A stretch of DNA of 64,000 bases from Sinohyriopsis cumingii (GCA_028554795.2 CM068841.1:25911308-25975307), one strand, 5' to 3'. Shown: positions 38,059 to 53,371, numbered from the stretch's first letter. The notes: generated from the letters alone by a model not told the origin. A program made the numbers and translations.

Positions 38059-38935
38059 AAGAAGTAAAAGACCATTATTGATATTTAAACAATGGGGCTA
38101 TATAGGAGATTATTAGATATACAAGTAGTTTGGTTTTTGCACCATGTTACTCTTTATTTAAACATGTTTGTGCCACTATAGTTTGAATTTTATCAATTAC
38201 AATCAAGTTCATATAATTTGTATTCCATAATGGTTATAATAAGGCAGTGCTTATGTTGGAATATAAATTTCAGGAATCACATACATATTCTCTCAATAAA
38301 GTTTTCACCAAGCAAATGATTCATTCAGAACTGACAAAGAAAAATTCATTGATTTCAAGCGATGGAATTGACTAATGTGTGATTGACTAGTTGTTAGATA
38401 TTTTTGGAAATATCATTATTCATAAAAATGTATTTCCCAAATGATGATTGCTTTTCTTTAATAGATATTTAACTTGTATGTTGCTCTTTTAGAAATATTG
38501 GTCATTATCATGTATAAAGATATATCGATTAAAATAGTGTTTGTGATTCTGATGTTGACTGTACATTTTGATGTAATGATTGAAATAAATTTGTTAAACT
38601 ATTGATCATTTGTTTTTGTTATCATTTTTCACTTATATCTGGATTTATTGAAGCTTTACTGGAACAGTCCCATTAAACAAATCTCATTGGTAGACCTAGC
38701 TATACCATCTATCCATAAGTTAAATGAAACAAAGTGGACAGACTATTTAAAGTCTGTAAGCATGTGGCAAAAGGTTTGCAGTTTAGCTTAGATTTAATAT
38801 CTTTAAAGCCAAAATGTCAATGCCTTTTATTTTTGTTAAGACAACTAAACTGCCTTTTCAGTCTTTACAAGTGACTTTCATCTTTTTCTTATGTAAAGAT
38901 ATGCTACTGATACATATTACACGTTTCATGCAGTG
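38059..38935. other. no gene recognised
   Basis: AT-rich sequence. The end of the CACTA element should lie here or nearby, but no CACTA/G terminal repeat was found. Confidence 0.4.
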
Positions 38936-39001
38936 TTGCAGACATCGTAGCGATATGACTGAAAAAGTGTTAACGCTACGTTAACAATCCAAATCACACA
39001 C
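38936..39001 (+). mobile_element. 3' fragment of the tRNA-derived SINE
   Basis: Only the last ~65 bp of the family are present (gcagacatcgtagcgatatg through aatccaaatcacaca). The copy is 5'-truncated. Confidence 0.85.
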
Positions 39002-39589
39002 TCTCACAAATCAGCACAAATGCATGAACAAAGTAAAATATCGCTTTCTCTGCAGTATTTAGTTAGGTGATGTACTAAAATTGTGGCATTGTCCTTTGTC
39101 TGAACCAACTGAGGAGGCGCTTATTCTACACGAAAACAATGCTGAGATGCTTCAGGGGTTTGTATCTACAGCACATGCTGCTACCTCGATGATTACAATT
39201 AGTATCACCACAACCAGAATTCAGGGAAAACATGCACAATTGAGGTCGCACGAGCATCGCTGCAAGTTTATTAACAGTTGGCCTAACATTCGATCACATC
39301 TGTTAAGGTGGTCTGTCAATACATGTATGTTTTAGTAGATGATATAATTTAAGGTGACTGACATAGTATTTAACTTGATATAGATTATGCCCCCTGCACA
39401 CGTGTATCTCAGATGCTGTTAAAATCGGCACATAGTAGTTTTTACCTTGTGAATCATGACAGCCCCTCTTGATCTGCATGGTGAAATATTAACCATACAA
39501 CTGTACATTAGAGATAGATCTGACATTTTAGTGTAAGATATAGGGTTTACGGAATTCGATTCAAAAAATGAATATGAAATATATGGTCT
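39002..39589. other. no gene recognised
   Basis: Holds an 84-codon open frame at 39081-39335 (plus) without known domains. Confidence 0.35.
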
Positions 39590-40110
39590 AATGGAATTTA
39601 ATATGGTGGGGACATTTAAGTCAACGGGAATTTAACATGGGTGAAATCATGGTGCTGGATACTAGAGGAAATTGGCATCAGTGTTGCAAGTGGCTGACCT
39701 AAAAAAGTGAATATGAAAAATGGGGTTAATGGGGATTTAACATGTTGGTACCAATTTGTGTCAAAAGGCATTTAACATGGCTGACGTTACGGTACTGGAT
39801 ACCAGAGAAAAATAGCAACTGTGTTGCACGTCACTGACTTCTAAAAGTGGAAAAATAATATAAGGGAATTAAACATTATGGACCACTCTAGGGTCAAATG
39901 AAATTGATCATGGGCGATGTCACAGTACTGGATGCCAGGGAAGAAATGGTAACAGTGCTGCAATTGGCTGACCTCAATCGGGCTCAAACTTAATAATTGT
40001 GTTAGAGTTGACCTAAATAAGCGTTACAGTTTCAATGACATCACTGAACTGTATGATAGGGGAAAATGGCAAAATGTTGCAAGTGGCTGACTTGAATCGG
40101 GCGGGCACAT
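39590..40110. repeat. tandem-repeat module 1, ~135-bp unit with a 65-70-bp core box
   Basis: Three consecutive units end near 39700, 39840 and 39975, with a further core at 40035-40100 and another at 40809-40880. The core pattern is gtcacggtactggatacc, then gggaaaaatggtaacagtg, then ttgcaagtggctgacct. Reverse-complement copies of the core occur at 43233-43300 and 56762-56830. Confidence 0.75.
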
Positions 40111-40184
40111 AGTAAAAGTGTTCAAGCTGACGTCAATGCTCGTAACTGTAGGTAGGTATGTATGTATGTGAAATGTTATTTATA

Positions 40185-41090
40185 GTGATAAAGAAAACAC
40201 AGACATACACCCATACACACGAAAATACAAAATTTCTTGTGTTAGCGTACAGTTTAAGAGATGGAATTGAATTCTCACAAACATACTGTCACACACCTTA
40301 TATACCATCCAACACCTATTCCAAAAAATAAACATTTCACCATCTACATCATTCATTACCGCTACACATTATCCCAAAATATCCCGTGTTAGCTTAGAGG
40401 GTAAGAGAAGGAAATGAAGCAAACAAAACAGTATCTGTTACACCACAAACGTGCTATCTATAGCACCATATATACCAACCTTCACCCCACATAATATCAC
40501 AGAACGTCTTGTGTTAGCTTAGAGTGTGAGAGGTGGAGATGTAAGAAAACAAAATAAAACATAATATCCCTTACATCACCGAAAATACTACCCATCACAC
40601 TATTTATACCATCCAACCCGCCAAAACCCTAGTATCTATCCATGGCCTCAATTTGTGAGAAACTCCTATGTAGATATCTAGCATAAATTTATAGCATCAA
40701 CTTGTTTTAAAATCCCATTGAAAAACCTAGTATGCATTTATAGCTACAATTTGTGAAAAATCCTATGGAAAAATACAAGTATATACTTATGGCCTCACAA
40801 TTATTAGCTTCAGTGACATCACGGTACTGGACACTGGCGGACAAATGGTAACAGAGTGGCAGGTGGCTGACCTAAGTCGTGCGGAAAATTGGTAACAGTG
40901 TTCGAGCTGACCTCAATGCGTGCTACTGTAGGTATGTAGGTATGTGAAACTTTTTTAGGGTCAAACAAAACATAGACGTACACAAAACACAAACATATAC
41001 ACTCTAAATACCCTGTGTTAGCTTAATGTTTAAGAGCCGGATATGAAATCCCAAAAACATACTATCACATACAATATATAACATACAACA
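40185..41090. repeat. tandem-repeat modules 2 and 3
   Basis: Module 2 is a ~135-bp unit with core cttgtgttagcttagagtgt and a distal catatataccatccaacacc. It is present four times, around 40238, 40384, 40510 and 41013. Module 3 is a ~50-bp unit with cctagtatgcatttatagct and acaatttgtgaaaaatccta, repeated about four times at 40622-40800, between copies of module 2. Part of module 2 is also recognisable in the left arm near 28320-28400. Confidence 0.7.
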
Positions 41091-41229
41091 TCCAATTATA
41101 CACTGCATCCATTATAGAGGTGACAGAGCATATATTCATATAGTGTCAATAAAAACACCATCCTTATTATAAAGCTCAAGACCAAGAAATACTTACTCTT
41201 TTTGGAATATTCTCTCATTTTAGAAGTCA

Positions 41230-41705
41230 AATTTAAATTTCATAACAAGCCACTCAATGTCAATTAACTCTGTTTACCAGTTTCTTCACTGCCATAGGTT
41301 TTTCTTCTTCAGTTTCTTCTTCTCCTCTTTGTTTCTTATCTTTCTGGACATGTATGGGTTCTTCTTCCTTTTTCGGAGGGTTTTTCTTCATGTTAGGAAG
41401 CCTTCTCTTCATTTTGTTTGTTTGATCGGTTCGTTTTTTCTTACGGCAGTCTGAAGACCAATGCCCTTTCTCCTGACAACGATAACCGGTATCTTGACCT
41501 TTGTCTCTTTCTTTTTCTGTCTCGCTTTGACATTGCGGACATTATGTAGCCCAAAGTCCTTCCTTCTGACAGATATATAAAGTACCTTAACCAATCTAGA
41601 GAGAAGTATGTCGTCTTCTCTGAAGTAAACTTTTGAATGAGTACCTCTAAATATATGATTGCCACAGCAGTCTCTTGTGCCAAACCTCTAACCAAAAGGT
41701 AAGTT
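41230..41705 (-). pseudogene. CCHC zinc-knuckle ORF of an unidentified element (right arm)
   Basis: Counterpart of 27660-28100. On minus the knuckle reads GYRCQEKGHWSSDC: the first cysteine codon is changed to glycine (tgt to ggt), so metal binding would be lost. It is preceded by CPQCQSETEKERDKGQ and followed by RKKKRTDQTNKMKRRLPNMK and a Glu-rich tail (KKEEEPIHVQKDKK) that stays open to a stop near the end. Better preserved downstream of the knuckle than the left-arm copy, but also broken. Confidence 0.6.
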
Positions 41706-42436
41706 TTGTGGTATCTTCCATCATCTTGAATGTTTGAGAACTGAATGAATACTCTAACTCAAAGACACTAACCCTATATAGGGACCTGCTGTGTGAGAAA
41801 CCTAATCAAAGGACAGAATATTTGCAAGCCAGATGAAACGGTTCCGGTGAGAAACTAGAAAAAAGTAATATAAAGCATCATGCCTGATCGCCTCACAAGC
41901 ACACACGCATACGCACACAAACTAGCTTTAGCGTTAGCTCAAATCCATGCAAGCAATTTCGAAAACGACGTGAGAGAGCCTCAATAGATGTCCTCAACTT
42001 CTGTCATACAACCAAGAGAATCCTGATTCAGCCCAAACGAAATACGCCCCCCCCCAAAAAAAAAAAAATTATTGTCACGTTAGAAATACGCAAAAATGCA
42101 CTTCCAGAAATTTGAGAACGAAGGATTACACCTACACCGCAAAATGTAAAATGTTCAGATAGTACGTAAAACATAAATCAAAGTTTGAAATCAAGATTAA
42201 ACGATTACACTATTCCAAGGAAAAAGCAGACATCAAGTGACAGTAGCGATCTGTTTCACACATACTTTTCGAAATGTGTTGGTAGAAGTTTGTGCTAGCG
42301 ATATTGAAGATGATATGATTGTCTAATATCTAACGCCATTTACATCCACTACAGAGTGAGACTGAGAGGTTGCGATAGAACACATGGTGGTAAATCTAAC
42401 ATGATGACAGGACAAACAAGACCAGAGAAAAAATAA

Positions 42437-43550
42437 ATTCGTTTGGTACCTCATGAAGATTATTGATTACAATCTAGTATCCCAAAAAGGGACTTTCAAA
42501 ATCATTGAGAATTATGACATACATATACATGGTGAAATTTTACGGTTTACGTCAATGGTGATATATTTTTGTATGTAATTTTGATATTAAGTTTTGGTTC
42601 ATGTAAGCGAATGCTAACACACGCGCCCACAAGCTGTATCTATAAATATATTTAAAATATTCTAGATTTCACCACAAATTATTCATAAATATTTATATGC
42701 TGGGATTTCCCCTAGGAATTTCCACAATTTGTGGCTATAACTAGATACTATGTTTTTCCAGAGGATTCTTTTACAAGTTGTAGCTATGAATAGATGTTAG
42801 GTTTCTCCATAGGACTTTCCTACAAAGCAATGCTATAAATGGATGCTAGCTTTATTCCATTTCTCACTTGCCTAAAACATATATACGCTTTCATTATTAG
42901 GCCCCAAAAGTTATGTCTTTGTTTTGAATAGGTATATTTTGTTATGTGTGTCTGTATGTTTTGTTTATGTTGTCCCTATAAAATCCTTATTTCCCTATTA
43001 ACCACATCATGCACGCATGTTCCACTTCCCTTCGCGCTGTCCCATGACGTCAGCCCTGTTTCATTCTCCTTGTCGCTATAAAGTCCCAGGGCGTCACCAT
43101 TGTCGCTATAGACTTGTGTGGTTTATATCTGTTTTGATTATCCCTATGCAAAAACATTTCACATACCTACCTACAGTAAGACGTGTTGAGGTGAACTCTA
43201 AAACTGTTATTAAGTTTTTGCCAGATTGAGGTCAAGCACTTACAGCACTGTTGCCAATTCATACCTCGTGTCCAATACCGTGACGTCACCATTGTTCAAT
43301 TCTCCTTCACCCTAGACTGGCCCACAATTGTTAATGAACTTATAAATAAAGCTTAATGCTTTTACAACATCAAATTACATTATAAAAGAATCAGCATTAT
43401 TACCATATTATTCCATCTCTGTCAAAGGTCGTAGTTATGTCAGTATGATTGTTATAATCAAAGGCTGACACCACATTACTGGCTCAGAGAGCTGGAGGCC
43501 TATACGAATGTCTTTGGAGGCATACATTAAAGTCAAATTCAGGGCACTCT
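42437..43550 (+). repeat. extra segment in the right arm carrying an inverted copy of the repeat mosaic
   Basis: Absent from the left arm, where the flanking sequences join directly near 27030. Positions 42660-42860 hold four module-3 units (acaatttgtggctataacta and related). Positions 43160-43300 hold the module-1 core in reverse orientation (gaggtcaagcacttacagca, then gtccaataccgtgacgtcac). This looks like an insertion of the mosaic element into the arm element. Confidence 0.65.
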
Positions 43551-44756
43551 TCTCTTATCTTATATTTCCGAAAATAGCAGTTATGTTCATGACCGTGGCT
43601 TTCATTTGCAGAAGAAAAATGCGAAAATTAGTAAATATATTTTGATGCCGAAAATTCTGATGAAAAGTTCTTTTAAGCGAAAAATAAATTACAGTAGAAT
43701 TTATGAAGTGAAAAGACTTACTATACAACTATAAGATGATAAAAGCAGCAACGACAATTTTAGAAAATGATCGATACAGATAAAACAACAGCTAGCATTA
43801 TATTGACCGTTTCCCCATACATACATAAGATTAAAAACAAATCTAATTCGGTTCAAGAGCCTTGCATTCAAAACAAGTCTGGGCTATGCAACAACAGTTG
43901 AACAATCTTTTTATTTCTTTCAATGGGAAGAGGTACATTATTACATGCCTTTTTAAAATTTGTTCCATGCGATAAAAAACATTCATGTTCATTTACAACA
44001 TGGAGCAACGTACAAATTCATGCACCGTATAAATACAACGACGCAATATAAATGTACATGTAATTTCAACTAAAAATGATATAAAAGGTAGATTGGGAGT
44101 CATTATTATATCATTATGAAAGAAGAGAGTGTTGCATAAGTACACACTGTAAGACCCGCTTGCTGTCAGAAATTTGTGCAAAGTCTCATAATTATCAACC
44201 TCATTTGTCTACAACAACACATTTACGTTTTGTTACAAATCAAAGCACTAACTTTAAACACTAATTCTAGACATTTGATCTTTTATTCATGCTCTATATC
44301 AAATAATTTCACGTTTAATTCAAAAATCAAAATATTTTTCTACAAATTCTTGATATATTTTCTTACATTTATATAAAATCTTAAAAATGACTTGTGACTT
44401 GAATTAGGTTTTTGCCTAACTTCTTTCTCCATACCATACATCAATTTTTAAGTATTCTCTCTGAGGAAACGAAAAATTAACAGTGAGTAATAGTAAAGTC
44501 TCAATATAAATTGTTGAATTTTACATACACTTAATATAGAAACTATTAGCTACTAATTTTTTAAACTTCTACGCTTCTTAACTAGTATACTAGAGACAAA
44601 ATACCTTAATTATTTCATTTTGTTATAGCTTGGGACAAATATTTGTTTCACTGTGTAAATTGTCATAAAGACTTAACTATATACAACACTCGCTTGATGG
44701 AGAAGTTAGACATCATCAATTGCAGTACCACTGTATAAGTCAGTGTACCAGTTAAG

Positions 44757-47148
<2,392 letters not shown>

Positions 47149-47843
47149 ATTGGATAAATTCAGTAGACTGGATTTTTTTAAATATTTAATATGATTCTAT
47201 ACTACTTTAAGTTAAAGCACAAACAGATGTTTGCAGAATATGCAGCTTATTCAGTTTGCTCATAATCCAAAGCAATTACGAGTTCTCCATTAATTATATT
47301 ATAGTGTGCACTACTAACACGTATGTTTATAGCAACGTACAAAATAAAATAATTATTCAAATATTTGAAGGCTTATTTGCAGATGAAGGCTCTTTATTAG
47401 GCTAACGTATACATAATTTCGATTTTAATGAAATAGTACATCTTCCAATGTCAAAATTAGAACCATGCTATAAAAGATGGGTTGCCAATTAAAGTAGACG
47501 AGTTATACGTGTTTGTGTTTGGCAGACAGGAAGCATAAGATGTTAAAGACAAGAACCCAACACTATAGAACAGTAATATCTGCTGACGAAAATAGTAGAT
47601 GATGGTCTATTATTAGATCGAGTCACCATAGCATGCACGTACATTAAGTTGCTGTACAAATTTTCATATAGGTTTTGGAGGATCTTTCATGCATCGCTCT
47701 ATTTCCAAGCGTTCCCATAACTAGTACAATACTTGCAATATGCTTATATTACATAACAACATTAAGTTTCACGTATTGTTACATCATATCAACCCCAAAG
47801 GAACTGGTGCTGCTCAGCTGTAAATTTTAATGTATCACATAGA

Positions 47844-48720
47844 TTTTTAACTGGAAAGTTACAGTGTTCATCTCCTATTCTGACTTGTATTTTACGATCA
47901 GTGCGAATTTATTTTATCCATTGATGCATTCGGCCTGGTATTCCATAATGATTCAGTTTTGAAAAACGACCCGTATGCCAAACTAAATCGTATAATTTTC
48001 TAAATACAAATATACACGATTAAGTGTCTATCATTTAATATGTGATTCCAGTCTTATTAAATGGTCAGTTGTGGATCTTTTGTTTTGATTTTGGGATATT
48101 AATTTATTAATTTCCAAATGGTATTTAAGTCTATTGTTCATCATAATTTCCATGATTTTCATAAATTGTTTGTTAATTATATCGGTATATAGGAATTGAC
48201 GTTCGTTGAGTACTTGTCGGACTTGGTTATTGGTATTAATATTCCCTGTTTCCAGTTTTTTGGTATTTGACGTGTTTTCCATACTGCATTGATCAATTGT
48301 AATGTCACCAGAGCCGTATTTGGAGGGATTTTCTGGCATATTTCATATCCTAGAGTGTATTTTCCTGGGGAGGTGGATTTTTTTAAAAATGTATTGCCGT
48401 ACGCTATTCGTATACGCTAAATTATATATTAATTTGGTTTGTATCCCGTCCTTTTTCGATGGTAAGGTTCGGATACTTTGCTTCAATATAAGTTCTATGT
48501 TTCTGAAATGTATCCGAATCGTTTTGGTTTTTGCTACTCATTCCTACCAAGTACATTGCCAGTTCGTTAGCGTTATCTTTAGTGATAGCAACTCCTATAA
48601 ATTTGGTAATGTTGGTTGTTGGTTTTCCTCTGATTGCCTGAATCTTATACCATACATGTTTTGCATTGCTTTTGTTATTAAGGGAGGAGCAAAATTAATG
48701 TCATGTCTCCTTTTAAGCGT
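47844..48720 (-). pseudogene. I-clade-like reverse transcriptase, truncated
   Basis: Minus-strand blocks in order: YEICQKIPPNTALVTLQLIN, VWKTRQIPKNWKQGILIPIT, YSTNVNSYIPISLTNNL, IMMNNRLKYHLEINKLISQ, NKRSTTDHLIRLESHI, YDLVWHTGRFSKLNHYGIPG and DRKIQVRIGDEHCNF. The next expected block (PQGS, then YADD) is absent because the sequence switches to the inverted-repeat arm. Stops and shifts show it was already decayed. Confidence 0.75.
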
Positions 48721-48829
48721 GTAGTATGGTAGATTTTGTATTTGTTTCTTTTGTTTATATATTTTAAAGCTGAAGCAAGCTTTGTGCGTCTAAATTTATT
48801 GAAGGCTTTTTTTTCTTATCGTTAACGGT

Positions 48830-49280
48830 TTGTTACATTCTTCATTCCACCAAGGTATTGTTTGATTAATATTCTTACTTCCAATTTAGGGATGGCACAA
48901 GGTTGATATTCCAACTAGAGTGTCTGTGATGGTTTTACAAAATATTGCAATGTTTTCGTTTATAAGATTATATTCTTTCTGATTTTTAACAGTTGAACGG
49001 AAGGTGGTGTAATCTGCTCTTCTGATATTGTTTATAATGAGTCATTGGTGAATATAGCAAGTCCAACTCCCTTTTTTCCATTATTACGGTATTTGAAGAA
49101 GGATGTTGAATATCGAGAGATTTTGGGAATGGAATTCGCATCAGCGGTGATATGGGTATCTTTCAAACTTATGATATCAGGCTTACCTTTCTCCTGAGTG
49201 AGTTTGATTATTAATTCAGGGACATTTGTAATAAGTCCACTGCAGTTCCACGGCCATATAATAAAGTTTTAGCGTGTGTC
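48830..49280 (-). pseudogene. I-clade-like LINE endonuclease, partial
   Basis: Minus strand: WPWNCSGLITNVPELIIKLT, then KPDIISLKDTHITADANSI, then YRNNGKKGVGLAIFTNDS. The usual QET at the catalytic position reads KDT here, so the essential glutamate is lost. The later half, with the GDFN and SDH boxes, is missing. The sequence passes quickly to the post-endonuclease linker, implying an internal deletion. Confidence 0.7.
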
Positions 49281-49979
49281 CATATCTGTTCTTGGTTCGT
49301 TTAGCTAATAAAGATAACCAGGAGGTTATTATGATTTGTATGCAGCTACAATGAATTTTTTCCAGCAGATGACTTAATAGTTGACAAGTCTGCTGAATCA
49401 GTATGAACTCTTCTTTTGCCTATTGCAATTATTCCATCATATACGTATCTGGAGTAGCTAATGAAATCTATAAAGGGGAAATATGATTCCTGATCGGCCT
49501 GGTCACTTATGGGGCTTCTGCAGCATCTTCTTGTTGACTTTTCCCTATGTGTTCTTGATATTTGTTCGTATTTGGTCCCATGTAGCTATATTTCTATTCC
49601 TGTCACTATTGTATTTATTATTTGATTTCGGTTTCTCATCCCTTTGTTCCTTACCTTTTGCATTGCCATTCCCATCATTATCGCAATTGCTGTTTAATTT
49701 TTGGTGAATAGCGATATACGTGTTCTTGGTCGTTTCCTTGTTGCAGCTATTGATATTGATATTGCTTGATTTCAGGATTGCATTCTGGTTAATTTTGTTC
49801 TCATTAGAGATGATGGATGACACATTTATTGCTGCGATTTTCCCACTGTCGCTTTCCTGTTTTTGGAATGGTTGGCATTGATCGATTTAGTGTATTAGCA
49901 CTAACTTGTTTGTTTTTTCCTTGTGCTGCTTAATGGGCTGTTTTCCAAGTTTTCTGTACTTCGAGACAGGATAAGTGTA

Positions 49980-50170
49980 TTATTGTCATGATTTCTTTTA
50001 TATTCCATTTCCGTTGGGCTATGGGGCATTCTCATGACTTTGGATGATGTGAGTCTATACAGTTGGCGCATTTTTGTCCTTTGTAATTGCATCATCCTTG
50101 GTGCTTGTCTTCACATGTTCCGCACCTACGTCTAAAACTTCGTTTCTTGGTGTATTGTCCCAATCCTTTG
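49980..50170 (-). pseudogene. LINE ORF1-like zinc-knuckle region
   Basis: Minus-strand reading gives CSNCKGLGQYTKKRSFRRR, CGTCEDKHQG, KCANCIDSHHPKS and ECPIA, interrupted by stops. The spacing of CxxC and H/C residues follows the multi-knuckle pattern of ORF1 proteins of I/Jockey-type LINEs, which bind element RNA. Confidence 0.5.
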
Positions 50171-52111
50171 CAATTACTACAAAAGCGTGTTTATTGATAC
50201 AGTCTTTTAATAGAAAGGAGTAGCCCATAAGGTCCTAATCTTGCCAATAGGTGTGCTGTTAATTCAAATTCTAACATTGCTACATTGGAATTTCATCAGT
50301 CTTTGGTTTTAAGCCGATAAGCTCTGGATACCTTTGTTTTGTAATACTTAAAGTCTTAGATGAGCAGTTGGTTATCAAAATTTTAGATGGTCCTTTTAAT
50401 TTTCAGACCTTTTTAAAGGACGGTTTTTGGTTTGGTATGTTCTGTATCCTTTGTTGATTGAGCCTTATTGACATTTGATTTAGGGATTTATTCTTTGGTA
50501 AAAATTACCTTGCCAGTTCTTCGATGGCGAATTACCGTGTTCTTTATTTGACTGATTTTCTATATGTCTATGTATTTGACAACTTGGTTACATGTGTTAC
50601 ACCAGATGATGATGCAGTCTGTGTTTGGTCTTATTATCTTCACTTCACCTCCTTGGCTTTTAGTCAGGATTTACATAATGTTAATGTCACTTATCCTGAT
50701 CAATTGAGGGTTCATACTCTTAATAAAGATAGTTAATTCCTTCGAGTTTTCCTTCCTTGTCTTTCCAGTTTGTTTTCTTTGGTCTATCGGATCTGCTATT
50801 TATTCTCGGGTTGATGTTTTCCCTGTTCCTTCATTGCTTTTTAGTCTTTCTGGTTCCGATTTTTCTTTTTCCTATTTCATCATATTTTTTGGCAGAGTTA
50901 CCGTTACCTGTATATTTCACTTTAATAGGTTATTTTCCTTTTCCTTGATATTCCATGATAATTGGTTTCATCAAGACGGGTTTCTTTTGTGGGAAAAGAA
51001 GCATTAGGCATTCTTCACTGCTTATTCCCAGGAATTCCTCCACTGTTAATGAATTAGTTAATGTGGATTTAAGTGGTGTTCACATGGTAGGCTGTTTAAT
51101 TACTCCTAGGGGAAGGAATTCGAGCCACTTCCCCCATGCCCTTATGTTCTCACTAAGAACTGTTTGATTGAAGCCGTCAGGCAGTGGGACTAAGAGTAGT
51201 CCCTATCTGTCTAAATGGAGGGCTTGAACACGAGTGGGAATAGACTCAACAAATACTCAACCTATTTAGTTGCTACTACTTAGCTGCATTTGGGTGTGTA
51301 TGATTGGGAATGGACCCATCACGCACTCATATGCTGGTACTGAATTTCCAGGAGTATTATAGGCGTGCACTGCACGCTATTTATATTGGTGTCTGACCGT
51401 GGCAACGGAGGAGACGGTGGAAAGTTAGCTCCATGTTCACAGGTCAGTAATCCTAGACTTCAGCGTATCGGATCGAAATTGTCGTCCTACATACATTTGA
51501 AAAAAAACTCTGTGCTGTTTTGAGTTTAGAATTTAGCTTAGGAAAGGTATATTGGTGAACGTTTTTGGTAACGTTTGCCACCTTGTGTGGCTGATCCTGA
51601 TGATCTTGGACATTTGTGATCACCTTATATGAAGGTTTCTGTTTTAAGGGTCTTGCTTGTCTAAATTATCGTTGTTTTATTTGCAGCCTTGTGCTGCTGG
51701 GCTTGATGGTTGTTGGTGTTTAGACCATCTTATAGATGCTAATTTAGGTCTTTCTTTCCTAAGTTTTATTTAAAGTTTTGCTACTTTATGCAGCGGGCCA
51801 TGAGGATCATGAGTGTTGAACCATCTGATATGCTCTAATTTTTATGGGCCTAGAATTTCTCGTGTTATAGATATTACTGTCACCTTCGGCTAGAGTATTC
51901 TCAAATCTTGCTGATACTTCTGAAGTCTGTTCTTCTGTGTCCACTCGTCTTGCTCCTTTTTAATTTCTTCTCTAAACACCTTTTATATGAGGGCTTGTGC
52001 TACATGAAGCATCCTGACATTCTTTAGTTCTTTTAGCTTTTGCATCAGGGTTTGCCTGACACGATGTAAATGCACGTTGGCTTCGTTGAGCTTACCTAAT
52101 TTTGAAGACAT

Positions 52112-52457
52112 GTTTACGGGTTGAAGCATCAAAAATGGATGGTCAGACTGGAGACTGCTCTGCTTTATATCTCAAGCACAGACGCTATAGAAAAGAACCC
52201 TGCAGTGTTTTTGTATGAACGCTATAGCTCACCTAACATAAAGGGATAGAAGAAACTGAAAGAGCATATATCTTAATATACTATTCATTTTTCTTAGAAA
52301 ACAAACCACCCTGTTTTAAAATACAACATTTTTGTTCAACCAACAAACACCCAAGAGATAAATAACTTCAACAATTATTTTTTCAAGCAATAACTTGTTG
52401 ACAGGTTTGACATTATTGTGTAGTCAAGTTGGACTTCCACTGATGAAGGTCATGAGG
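52112..52457. other. no gene recognised; junction between LINE and Polinton remnant
   Basis: Short AT-rich interval without coding signal. Confidence 0.4.
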
Positions 52458-52870
52458 CTATTGATGCACACTACATTTCCTAGCTAAAGACAATATATAT
52501 CCATAAAGGTCACAAAACAATTGATCTACTTTTTGACCGTTTCTATAATAGTCACTATCAAAATAAGTCACTAAATGTACTAAGGGATATCCAAGACTGC
52601 GATTATGAAGAAAATACACCCAATATTGTCCCCACACCATGGAGTCTCTGCCATGTAATTCCACATTATTGAATCGTGTCGTCTTTGCATTTCTTCTCAT
52701 AACGTCAATCTTGTCGTCTTACAAAGTTGGTAGTCCATACGAATTAAAATACTCCACACGATCATCGTGGGAAAAGTAGACGGCTACCCAGTGGGTTCCT
52801 AGCAGATTACAGTCGTCCGTGTTGATAACATAAGTTTGATGGTCTTTAGGTTTGCGATGAGGAAGTTCAT
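52458..52870 (-). pseudogene. Polinton adenain-like cysteine protease, catalytic Cys lost
   Basis: The protease would mature capsid proteins. Minus strand: INTDDCNLLGTHWVAVYF with the catalytic His (THWV), EYFNSYGLPTL, a stop, then an open frame (52458-52700) with DSMVWGQYWVYFLHNRS. In the family the Gln-Tyr pair is directly preceded by the nucleophilic Cys-Gly. Here that position is Trp-Gly, so the enzyme is dead regardless of the stop. Family members run about 200 residues, and the visible part covers roughly two thirds. Confidence 0.7.
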
Positions 52871-53371
52871 CATTAGCGCGCACAATATTATTTCAAGAAG
52901 CGGTGTACGAACTGTTTTTCAAATGGTAATAAAGTTGCCAGGTATCCAATTTTTTGTTTTTGTTATTTTCTTGTTTTACAGGTAATGGTAAGTCATCAAT
53001 TCAATCCTGGTGTTTTGCTTTAAAATCTCTGTCAAGTAAACGTTTTTTGGCTTCGGCTTCGTACTCTGTGCAAAGAGGGATTCACTGCGGTTGATCTCTA
53101 GAGAAATCAATGTATGTGAGGAATGGTCCAACAAGTCATTATACCAGAGATGCAGCACTGTGATTCTTTCCATATGAGACCCAAAGCATCATCCAGACAC
53201 TAGGCTAATTTTTCTTCTTGACTCATCATCATGCAGTTATCGTGTTCAATATGACATGGATGATCGTTTTGACATCCATATCAATGTTTCTTGGTCAACA
53301 CTGTAATTTCGTCTGCAAGGTGCTGGCAAATCAGGAAACTAAATGTTGTTCTTGTTCTGGCCTTCTGGCCA
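52871..53371 (-). other. unassigned part of the Polinton remnant
   Basis: Contains a 65-codon minus-strand open frame at 52976-53173 (MERITVLHLWYNDLLDHSSH...) that I do not recognise. By position it could be part of a capsid-related gene. Confidence 0.3.

Larger units (their letters stand above)
47844..52111 (-). mobile_element. I-clade-like LINE, 5' half only
   Basis: On minus from about 52111: a start (MSSKLGKLNEANVHLHRVRQ), a long decayed region, ORF1-type zinc knuckles (49980-50170), an endonuclease (48830-49280), a linker with PWWNEECNKPLTIRKK and the first half of a reverse transcriptase. That RT stops exactly at the right-arm boundary (47843). The missing 3' half was not found elsewhere in the window. 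ORF1, endonuclease and RT together suggest an I/Nimb-type LINE. Whether the 5' part (50200-52111) belongs to it is inferred from position only. Confidence 0.65.
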
